DNA of 64,000 nucleotides from Tricholomella constricta (lineage: Eukaryota; Basidiomycota; Agaricomycetes; Agaricales; Lyophyllaceae). Positions 54,643 through 62,785 of this stretch are shown here, piece after piece. A program made the translations under genes and the position numbers. The stretch spans positions 930,001 through 994,000 of the forward strand of contig JAACJP010000011.1 in assembly GCA_013368375.1 (NCBI GenBank), given 5' to 3'. The stretch's first letter is position 1. Every line of letters starts with the position of its first letter. The notes under the pieces are model-generated. The model was given only the letters and a program-made list of their open reading frames with translations, was not told where the DNA came from and ran no database searches.

Positions 54643-55567
54643 TTAAAACGGGACTCTTGCGTCGACTTTAATAGGAGTGACGATGGCAAAGAGAGAGGGG
54701 TTCTCGGAAATAGTTTTCGACACGACAGGATTTGCTAGCTCTGACAACGGGGGCGAAGGTAAGGGAGTTGCCTTTTCAGTCCAGAGTGCAGCAGTCGGAG
54801 AAACACAATTGTCATTCCTCCATAGGTTGTAACGAAGAAATCTAGGATGTGCCCCGTGAATCATGTCCGCCTTTGACACAGTCTCATTGGCCGTGCGCGG
54901 AGCTCCCGCATGATTTGCAGGTGTGGATGTAGCGACAAGCGGTGGACGAGAAAGGACATGATCGACCGACGTCATTGAATCGGTGACAAATGTCCGATTT
55001 GCTTCCGTTGTTCCTTCTTGCTCTGGACCGGCCACGCGAGCTTGATCCGGACGCCATCCCGCTCCCACTCCCCGACTCGACTCTGTCGGGGGCAATGATC
55101 GCAGAGTGGAACCTGGAGAAGAGGTCGAAATCGGTAAGGAGGTGGCGTTGGCCGCCCGCGACGAAGTTCCTGATGGCAATGTCATACAGGATGATTTTTC
55201 GGTGCGAAGGGGGCTGCTTGGCCGAAAATTCGGATCGGATATACGAACCGTACTCCTTGAGCTCCTTTGCACGGTGGGGGAATGCGATAGCCGTGGCCTC
55301 CGATACGTCATCCCATGCGGTGGTCCAGTCACTCGAGGTTTGGACACGCTTTGACGGCTCTGGGTTGCTAAATCTGATTTCAGTAGATCCCATGCGTCCA
55401 ACGTCCTCTTTAGGAGGGAGAACATGGTGGACTGAGCTGAAGACGGCGTCGAGATTGACTGCTGTGCCGCGGAGGATAGCGTCCCATTCCCCAGGGAGGA
55501 TTGTTGGTGGTGCGACTCCTGATATGACGACCTGTCTTCGGACCCACGAGGGATCGCGTTCATAGGT
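54643..55567 (-). pseudogene. DIRS-like gag fragment and start of ORF2
   Basis: A main frame (about 55540-54884) reads VVISGVAPPTILPGEW, VHHVLPPKEDVGRMGSTEIRF, WTTAWDDVSEATAIAFPHRAKELKEYGSYIRSEF and YDIAIRNFVAGGQ. It ends with a CCCH/Cys-rich zinc motif (CHRFNDVGRSCPFSSTACRYIHTCKSCGSSAHG). I know this arrangement from agaricomycete proteins linked to tyrosine-recombinase (DIRS-like) retroelements. Another frame overlapping its end reads ENPSLFAIVTPIKVDA, like the start of the RT ORF, and then degenerates. No recombinase or RT core is left. Confidence 0.6.
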
Positions 55568-56153
55568 TGTAACGGTTGTACGGGGTTGGAGGATCCTTGC
55601 GAGACACCAGACACGTTAAGCTAGACCAATCTGTGGGATTCTGCTAAGTACGTGTACAGGGTGAAGGTGCAAAGGATTATCTAAGCATAAACTGTACAGG
55701 ACATTTATATATGCATAACAAAGATGGTCGTGCATTACCAGAAGGTAATGCCAAACAGGTCGCGTCTCAATATAGATGTATTGTAACGCGCCGTCGTTAC
55801 ACACCCCCCTTTGAGATCAATGTATGATCTCAGCAGATGGATGTGCATGGTTATTATTATAATTACAAAGCGTGAGTATACAACTCCCACTTAATTAGGG
55901 ATCACGTATGTATTTCGACGACTACCATGACTGTGGCGTACACTCGACGTTGTCGTTAAGCCTTGTCTACGACATCCATCGCATGGTCGTCAGAAGCGTT
56001 AGCCTCTGGTAGAAGGACCAGTGGTGCGGATGAATTAGGTGGAGCAGAGGGTGCTGGCGACGTAGTGGACTCGATAGTTGGGAGCGGAGGACCTTCCACC
56101 ATAGGCGGTGGCGCAGACGGGTCAGTGGTATCGTTAAACACCAGATCGCCATC
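55568..56153 (-). mobile_element. Truncated copy of the 25-33 kb Ty3/Gypsy family (3' LTR plus 350 bp)
   Basis: LTR 55568-55801 with its polypurine tract, followed by the 3' end of the 634-aa-type ORF (55956-56141, GPPLPTIESTTSPAPSAP..). It is cut at 56154 by the LTR of the next element. Its LTR hairpin has loop agaa instead of agac. Confidence 0.9.
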
Positions 56154-56374
56154 TGTAAGGGCGCTTACTATCTTATCGACTAATTTGATCTAATCGTATC
56201 TTATCGACACGATTACGCTATTGTTTGGCAACACCGTCCAGTGTTGCCTATTTAATCCTTTACATTACATAATTAAACAGTAGACCTTGTACACCTATAC
56301 GTAGCAATCGACAGACTTGTCAAGCTTACGTCTAGCGTGCACAGCAAGGTCCCCAATCTTGTAACCCCGTTACA
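56154..56374 (+). repeat. 5' LTR, 221 bp
   Basis: Internal hairpin GGCAACAC-cgtcca-GTGTTGCC (56227-56248), directly followed by a TATA-like ctatttaat. Confidence 0.85.
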
Positions 56375-56482
56375 TTTTTTTAAGCTACCTTGCTTTCTAT
56401 TGCTGCGTACCCATGACGTTACGCAGAACCACATTCCATTTAGAACACCCATCATCAAAAGAACCCACGAGACCCAGACCCG

Positions 56483-59164
56483 ATGACACCAACTCCCACA
56501 TCTGGAAAGAGCCGAACTCCGGTCCTCGAGGATGCGCTCACAGCGCATCCTCCATCACAACTTCCACTGCAACCAGTGGAAGTCGGATCAGTCGCTGGTG
56601 GACAAAGTCCACCAGCGCAGAATACACTAGGATTAGAATCAGAGGAACCTTGGCCGATAGCAAGCACCAATGTGCCGGGGAGCTTGGCCGACGAATTGGC
56701 CAGGTCACATCGACCTGGCCACACGGCAGGAAGCAGATGGCCAGACAGCTGTCTGTCAAGTAGAGCGTTCGGGGCGTCCACCCTGAGCATAGTCAAGATG
56801 GAGTCGGACGAAGACAACTTGTCCGACCCCGAGGCCAATGAAGAAGAAGCCATCGACAGGGAATTGCTGGCGCTAAAAGTGAAGCAATTCTGGGACACCA
56901 CCGATGTTGTTAGCGAACATCGACGAAGACGACTAGAGGAACGAGCGGATAGGCTCGTTCTACGATCAACCGGAGCACAGTCCGTTGGAGAAATGGTCGC
57001 ACAGGAGTATGCCGACCGATACTTGGAAGCGCTGTCCGTAGTAGTTACGGAATACAGGAAGAAGTACCCTAAGGGAACTTCGAATTCAGCAGTCAGTTCG
57101 ATCGCTGGGACTCCTATACCTAAGAAAGCTCCGCTCAACAAAGGAAAAGGTCGTTGGGATGACCTTTTCACTCCTCAAGCAGTGGCCTCTGGATCGAACC
57201 AGCCTCTTGATGAGGCTGCCATGGCAGTATCTGCGCTGCATCAAGCGCGCCAGTTAGGAGAATCTGACGACGATTATCGTCGTCGGGCCGCGGCAGCGAA
57301 ACGCGAAAGAATGACTCGCGAAGAGCACCTTGCGACACCACAAGGTTCCCGATGGGCCCCTGTTAGTGAGTCTACATTAGACCCACCCACTGAGCGTAAG
57401 GACACAAATTCGCAACCAGCTGGCACTGAAAGTGTGCCAGCTATTCAAGTACCTCCGGAGGCTAAGGATGGCCGTGTTCCATTAGCGAAAGAGTGGAACA
57501 ACCGGATCGCTTACCAGCGTCTGAGAAATGCTGATCTATCACGGAGCAAGTTCACGAATTATGACGACCAAGGAGTCGTCTTTGAAGGACATATGCCTGT
57601 GGATGAGATGGCGAGGCAATGGGCCTCGCAAACTCAAGGTTCGGATGGTGGGTTGGTAACTGGATTGGAAGCCGTCGAAAAGAATAATTCGACGGCGATA
57701 GCTAACGGTCGTCGAGACATGCGGGTTCGAATAAGTGAACCCGCGGAATATGCGCAGCCCCGAGCTCAGACTCGAGGCTATTCAATGCCTGCTCCGATCC
57801 GCCGGAGTCAATCAATTGCGGATGGAATACATGCTGCCGGAGAGCAGCATAAAACTAAGATGCATGAGCGATTGCATCAATTAATGCACGAGCGCTTGTC
57901 GGTACGACTGTCGCTTCCGGACGGGATGAAATCTCGGCGTGCAGACTCAAAGTCCGTAGGCACTTATAGTGGAAGTGCAAAGTTCGGCGACCTTGAAGAA
58001 TGGCTGTCGAGCCTCGTCGTTATGCTGGCAGTGAGCCAGTTTGGAGGAGAAGAACGCGACCAAGAGCGCGTTCTGATAACATCCGAGTTTCTCGATGGCG
58101 AAGCTCGAAAGTGGTACAATCGCCACGTTATACATGTGAACCGTGAGAAGCAGTTCTGGACGTTTGAAGACGTCGTACTTGGATTGTATGACCGGTTCGT
58201 GCTACCCTCAACCATGCAAGATGCTCGTAACGACTTTAATGCCGTTACTTACTCGGCGAGCAAAGGAATACAAGGTTTATATGATGACCTTGTGGACCAT
58301 GCCATGAATATGGCAGCAAGAACGGACGATTGGACGTTCTTGGAGAAATTCCTCAAGACACTTCCGCGTGAGATGCGGAAGGCATTATTCGATGACGGGC
58401 TATCACCCGAAATCAACACGGCCCAAGAGTTCCTAGCGGTGGGCTTAGCACACCAAGCCACCCAGAAGACGGCTGATTACTTTGAGCGGAACATAACCGC
58501 TCAGCGAAGTCAACCGAGTCAAACGCGGAAACCAGATGGGGGGCGAGTAAACACCCCACAAAACAATTTCAACAGGCCTCGACGTGTGTATGGCGCACTT
58601 AATGAAAAACCATACGCCAAGCCAGCGTATCAGGATCAACCGGGACGTGGAGAGCAAAAGCCCCACTTCGAAAAACCAGCGATGAAGACGGGAGATCGTC
58701 CGCGTTACAATCAAACCAAAAACCACGATCATCACAACCACCCTCCGGGGGAAGTGTGCTTTAATTGTGGAAAACTAGGGCATTTTGCAAAAGATTGCAA
58801 ACAGCCCAAGAAACAGCGAGTGTTCCTACGGGCCGCACGTACAGCGGCACCTGACGCAGCAAGTGAGGCGGACGATGAAGATACTTCTCCCGAGGACCCG
58901 GACGGACGAGACAATGGACGCCCTGATACAGAGGCGGACAATGAAGACGAAGGCGATGAGTTCGTAGACATGGAGGTCTATGAAAATGAATACTATGCTC
59001 GGGACGATGAGACCGAGCGTATGTTTGCAATGACAGAAGTCATTGCATCAGAAGAACGCAATGATAAACCACCAAGTCGTAAAGTGAAAGTGCGGACGGG
59101 TAGGGACAAGATTGCTCGTCCCGTAGTTCTGATAAAGGACAAGGAGTGCCTTGTCACCTTGTAA
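56483..59164 (+). CDS. gag: gag-like protein, 893 aa, in a hairpin-rich ORF
   Basis: Full open frame from ATG 56483. An N-terminal helical unit (LLALKVKQFWDTTDVVSEHRRRRLEE, about residues 125-195) is followed by a long linker and a capsid-like region (EARKWYNRHVIHVNREKQFWTFEDVVLGLYDRF, about 535-570) closely matching the gag at 29719-32565. One knuckle CFNCGKLGHFAKDC lies at about 760, followed by an acidic tail. It ends KDKECLVTL just where the protease begins in the relative (KECLATYVNVG), so it is a gag whose continuation into protease is lost. The DNA has a short perfect inverted repeat about every 60 bp. Confidence 0.88.
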   Translation: MTPTPTSGKSRTPVLEDALTAHPPSQLPLQPVEVGSVAGGQSPPAQNTLGLESEEPWPIASTNVPGSLADELARSHRPGHTAGSRWPDSCLSSRAFGASTLSIVKMESDEDNLSDPEANEEEAIDRELLALKVKQFWDTTDVVSEHRRRRLEERADRLVLRSTGAQSVGEMVAQEYADRYLEALSVVVTEYRKKYPKGTSNSAVSSIAGTPIPKKAPLNKGKGRWDDLFTPQAVASGSNQPLDEAAMAVSALHQARQLGESDDDYRRRAAAAKRERMTREEHLATPQGSRWAPVSESTLDPPTERKDTNSQPAGTESVPAIQVPPEAKDGRVPLAKEWNNRIAYQRLRNADLSRSKFTNYDDQGVVFEGHMPVDEMARQWASQTQGSDGGLVTGLEAVEKNNSTAIANGRRDMRVRISEPAEYAQPRAQTRGYSMPAPIRRSQSIADGIHAAGEQHKTKMHERLHQLMHERLSVRLSLPDGMKSRRADSKSVGTYSGSAKFGDLEEWLSSLVVMLAVSQFGGEERDQERVLITSEFLDGEARKWYNRHVIHVNREKQFWTFEDVVLGLYDRFVLPSTMQDARNDFNAVTYSASKGIQGLYDDLVDHAMNMAARTDDWTFLEKFLKTLPREMRKALFDDGLSPEINTAQEFLAVGLAHQATQKTADYFERNITAQRSQPSQTRKPDGGRVNTPQNNFNRPRRVYGALNEKPYAKPAYQDQPGRGEQKPHFEKPAMKTGDRPRYNQTKNHDHHNHPPGEVCFNCGKLGHFAKDCKQPKKQRVFLRAARTAAPDAASEADDEDTSPEDPDGRDNGRPDTEADNEDEGDEFVDMEVYENEYYARDDETERMFAMTEVIASEERNDKPPSRKVKVRTGRDKIARPVVLIKDKECLVTL

Positions 59165-59195
59165 GGACGCAGGTCCATACTGGTCACCTGTGTTG

Positions 59196-59354
59196 GCATT
59201 GTTTGGCAACGCCTTCGGCGTTGCCTATATCTATTGTTTATATCTATTATTTTAAGTAGATCGTCGCAACTTCATGTACAACTAGCAGAAAAATGACATC
59301 TGGTCAAGCTCGGTTGTAGTGTGATTCGCGAGGTCGTCCTGTAGCACCGTTACA
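59196..59354 (+). repeat. 5'-truncated LTR of the next element
   Basis: Begins within the region matching attgtttggc of the 56154 LTR and ends accgttaca followed by ttttttt. Hairpin GGCAACGCC-ttc-GGCGTTGCC at 59205-59225. About 65 bp expected at its 5' end are missing. Just after the LTR: GAGCT-atcc-AGCTC (59362-59375). Confidence 0.75.
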
Positions 59355-59475
59355 TTTTTTTGAGCTATCCAGCTCTACTGCTATACACAGCTATATCCCG
59401 CTATATCCCGCTATATCTGCTTCTTTTCTCAATCTGGCCAATCAAACCCCTTTTGGCTACCATCAACATCTCGAC

Positions 59476-62208
59476 ATGACACCGAGAACCACCCAGGACC
59501 ATGCGACACGCGTATGGACACACGAGGCCGCGGACACGCGGCCACGTCACTTGTCGGAACCGCAGCTTGCGGCTCCGAGAGACTTTTCGATGCTCGAAGC
59601 ATCAAAATTGATGCCACGTCACACGGCAGAACCGCCGGCGGCGGCTCCCTCGAGCAAACTCGAGCCGTTTCTTTGGAACGGCACAGGCGAATCTTCGTCG
59701 CCTGTGCACGAAGATTGGATCGAGCTCGCCCTTTTACGGCGTGAGCTCCAGCTATTTTGGTCGGCTTCTAAGATAACCGATGAAAATCAACGACGTAGGC
59801 TCGAAGCGTGCGCCGAACACGTTGTATCAAGGTACTATGGACCAGTATACATGGATGTAGGACATACCGAGTACCTACGACAATATATGGACGTGCTACG
59901 CGTATTCTATCAAGAATGGTGCGGTCAAAAAACTGCACCGACTGTGAACACTGCACCTTCGATTTGGGAGGTGAAACTCGAAGCATTCTGGGCGACAACT
60001 GATGTCCAGAGCGAGTACCGGCATCGGAGGTTGCTCGAGACCACCGACAAAATGTACAGGAAGTACGGGGCAGCGTACCTGCACCGTATAGTAGTCGGTG
60101 AATCGTACGCTGATAAGACGATAACGACACTTAGTGAGGTCGTTAAAAACTATAGGAAGCGGCGTCCGAAAGACGCAAAACGAGGAGCATCGCAATCGTG
60201 CGATGCAAGTATGATGGTGCCGCAGGCGCCATCGCCAATGAAGTCGACGAGACCATCAACTAATGGTCTTAAAAACGAACGCTTGGACGGCTTGAGTGCC
60301 GCCCCCTTCCGTTCCATCGTGAAGCGTTCCGAAAGACGCGAGGGTAATGGCCTCGCATCGGTGAACGTCACATATAGTGGCGGACACGACGACCGCAACT
60401 GGCGAGTACCGTCGCCCACGCAAGAGCAAAGTATGCGACGGAGGTCACAGATCAGGCAGGAGGCCCTCCAATTGGGCAACGTAGAGGGTATCGCAGAGCA
60501 TCGGAGAATGCTCAAGGAGACACGAACCAAGGAGAACGCCGTATCCGAACGACGTTCTGGTGGAGGGGAGAGGTATCAGAATACCAGCCGCCACTCCACA
60601 GACGAGACGATGAAGGAAACGTCGCAGAGCGACGTGTTACGAACGAGGTTGCCCAGTAAAGGCGCAACAACCGCTGGCGAGAGAAGCGCCAGCGACACGA
60701 TGTCGGAGGGGTCGAAGGTACGACCTCCGACCGTTGAGACGCGTCGGGAGGGCGCAAGGAACGAGTACCGACGCAGTATGGTTCAGATAGACCATACTAT
60801 AGTCAATGGCGCGCGGCAAGGTCGTGCACATCGAATCGAATCACACCGAGAAGGTGTACCGGAGGACAGCAAGCGTCCTCCCACCAAGCCTAGGGATAGG
60901 CTTGTATCAGCGCGTTCAGTAGCATGCGCTCATTCATCATCTAGGTATGATACACCTAGATCCTATAGTGGCGCTATGGCCGCCACATCGGTGTCGGAGA
61001 GCGCCAGCATGCGCCCTCAACCGGAACGACCACGGAGGCACCCAAGAAGAGGTGCCGTCATCGATGGCGGAGAAGCGACCGCGAACGCATCCCAGATTAC
61101 GGGGAGGCACACGAACGGACCAAGGAGCTCACTTGGTCTGCAAAACGCTGGGCAGAGCCCAGCAGTAAATGCGAGCACAGCACGTCCAGTTAAAGACGTA
61201 CGAGACAAGCATCCGGCACTACCGGAGGTGCGGACAAACGTCCGCAAGGGAGGAGATGAGGGTGGTGAACGCCCATCGAAGAAGAGTGAACGCCACGGGA
61301 CGACGACCGCAAAAGTGTCGACGCCAGCATACCCGGAGGCGGACTTCCACATTGCGTGGTGGATAGCACGACGCATAGACGACGGAAGCGACTGGAACGA
61401 GACGTTCCGGGAGCTAATGCACGATCGGCCGGAAGACGATGTGCGCCGGGTCTGGAGGTGGGTGAGGTACCACCTCCGGCATCACAGAGAGGAACTCTGT
61501 GCGGACACGGGGTTAATGGGCGTCAAGCCTGTTGCGGAGACGGCGTCAAGCGCTGTATCCGATGGAGGATCTGGTGACCGACCCAGTGAAACGGGAAGGT
61601 CAAGATCGAGTTCGCAAATTGGACAGGAGCGAACACGTACCCCCGACCATGTCCTAGACTGGGTAGAGGGTAATTCGAGAACCTACTCGCGCAGTATGAG
61701 CGCGATTAGGGGCAATTACGACATGGTGGTATCGACACCATCGGCAGCTCGGAATGAAATGTCCACCGAGCGATTGGCGTGTATGCGCCAAATTGTTCAT
61801 CGCACATATGGCGATGAACCGGAAGGGGAAGACGACGGGAATGGTGAGCGGTCCGAAGGTCATTCGGAATGCTCAGAAGCATGGCATGTCCAAACATATG
61901 AATGTGAGGACGCATGCCACGAGTACCAGTACCTCGATGAAGACGGGAAGGAAATTCACGTCTACGAAGTGGAGAGCGATGGGGAAACCAACGCTCTCGA
62001 GGCGGAATATGATAGCTACCGTGAACGTGGTAGCTATCAAGAGGAGGAGGAGAGTGGCGCTGAGCATAGCGGCTCGGAAGACGCTCGGTCTAACGACGAG
62101 CAGGAGAATGGCGCTGCACATAGCGGCCCAGAAGACGCTCGTTCGAACGACGAGCAAAGCGACGAAAGCGCTCGTTATGATGATAATGAGTGCACCGACT
62201 CCGATTGA
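59476..62208 (+). CDS. Gag-derived protein, 910 aa, without capsid core or zinc knuckle
   Basis: Open frame from ATG 59476 to TGA 62208. Two copies of the N-terminal unit seen in the preceding gag: LRRELQLFWSASKITDENQRRRLEACAE (about residues 75-105) and VKLEAFWATTDVQSEYRHRRLLETTD (about 170-196). The middle is a long Ser/Arg/Glu-rich, probably disordered stretch. A compact Trp-rich segment AWWIARRIDDGSDWNETFRELMHD follows at about 625-670. The tail is acidic, with a short tandem repeat (SEDARSNDEQ / PEDARSNDEQ). No CCHC and no retroviral capsid region. Role unknown; perhaps a structural protein of a non-autonomous element. Dense short hairpins as in the neighbour. Confidence 0.7.
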   Translation: MTPRTTQDHATRVWTHEAADTRPRHLSEPQLAAPRDFSMLEASKLMPRHTAEPPAAAPSSKLEPFLWNGTGESSSPVHEDWIELALLRRELQLFWSASKITDENQRRRLEACAEHVVSRYYGPVYMDVGHTEYLRQYMDVLRVFYQEWCGQKTAPTVNTAPSIWEVKLEAFWATTDVQSEYRHRRLLETTDKMYRKYGAAYLHRIVVGESYADKTITTLSEVVKNYRKRRPKDAKRGASQSCDASMMVPQAPSPMKSTRPSTNGLKNERLDGLSAAPFRSIVKRSERREGNGLASVNVTYSGGHDDRNWRVPSPTQEQSMRRRSQIRQEALQLGNVEGIAEHRRMLKETRTKENAVSERRSGGGERYQNTSRHSTDETMKETSQSDVLRTRLPSKGATTAGERSASDTMSEGSKVRPPTVETRREGARNEYRRSMVQIDHTIVNGARQGRAHRIESHREGVPEDSKRPPTKPRDRLVSARSVACAHSSSRYDTPRSYSGAMAATSVSESASMRPQPERPRRHPRRGAVIDGGEATANASQITGRHTNGPRSSLGLQNAGQSPAVNASTARPVKDVRDKHPALPEVRTNVRKGGDEGGERPSKKSERHGTTTAKVSTPAYPEADFHIAWWIARRIDDGSDWNETFRELMHDRPEDDVRRVWRWVRYHLRHHREELCADTGLMGVKPVAETASSAVSDGGSGDRPSETGRSRSSSQIGQERTRTPDHVLDWVEGNSRTYSRSMSAIRGNYDMVVSTPSAARNEMSTERLACMRQIVHRTYGDEPEGEDDGNGERSEGHSECSEAWHVQTYECEDACHEYQYLDEDGKEIHVYEVESDGETNALEAEYDSYRERGSYQEEEESGAEHSGSEDARSNDEQENGAAHSGPEDARSNDEQSDESARYDDNECTDSD

Positions 62209-62397
62209 GCGTGTTGGGCTCGTTGTGCCCAACAGTTCCTATCCAGGTCTTTGAGATGCAATATGAGACGCATCAGTCCGGCAGCCGTATCGGTTATGTG
62301 TCGACGTTGATAAACGTCGAGGTGGCAGCCTACGCGACTTTAACCACAGTCGCAGCGATATCCATCGCTGAAATCCTTGTGGCGTATACGTCGGCGC
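62209..62397 (+). other. Remnant of the hairpin-rich element, cut by copy B
   Basis: No ORF. Hairpins continue after the stop codon: TGTTGGGC..GCCCAACA (62214-62233), TCGACG..CGTCGA and CAGCGAT..ATCGCTG. The LTR of copy B begins at 62398. Confidence 0.6.
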
Positions 62398-62756
62398 TGT
62401 CACGACCGCCCCTAACAACCACCCCTAAAGTCACATCCCACTACGCTTTCCCACGCCTACCCACTGTATATAACATGACACCACTTCTTTCCAGACTCTT
62501 CACCTCGATATTACCTATTGTTAAGACTAGTTCTCGATTCTCGTTCTCGTTTCTCTCTCTCTCTCTCAATCTATTTGGCTTCACACCCGTATCACTTGAG
62601 CTCGTTCGTTCGAATCAGCCCCGGTGAACACCTCCGTCGACGCTCACGACCTCCGAATACTCCTTCGTAGGCCGTCTTCCTTGACGGACGTCAGGCCTGT
62701 CCGCTTCGGTGGTTCCAGAATAACTCTGTAACCGGCGTGCTACACAGGTCCTAACA
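62398..62756 (+). repeat. 5' LTR of copy B, 359 bp
   Basis: TGTCACGACC..CCTAACA. TATA box TATATAA at 62467-62473. ACCTCGATATTA at 62502-62513, about 30 nt downstream of the TATA box and therefore near the expected transcript start. Confidence 0.94.
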
Positions 62757-62768
62757 TAATATCGAGGT
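62757..62768 (+). other. Primer-binding site complementary to the LTR transcript start
   Basis: TAATATCGAGGT begins at the first base after the LTR and is the exact 12-nt reverse complement of LTR bases 62502-62513. There is no TGG start for a tRNA. This is the self-priming layout known from Tf1 and sushi-group elements. Confidence 0.85.
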
Positions 62769-62785
62769 CTACCCACCCACCGGAC

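Larger units (their letters stand above)
56154..59190 (+). mobile_element. Gag-bearing LTR element, 5' LTR and gag only
   Basis: LTR 56154-56374 (TGTAAGG..CGTTACA), followed by a T run, then gag. Its sequence stops near 59190, where an LTR remnant of a relative begins. No pol is present. The LTR end (cgttaca) and the T run resemble those of the 25-33 kb family, so it is a distant relative. Confidence 0.8.
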
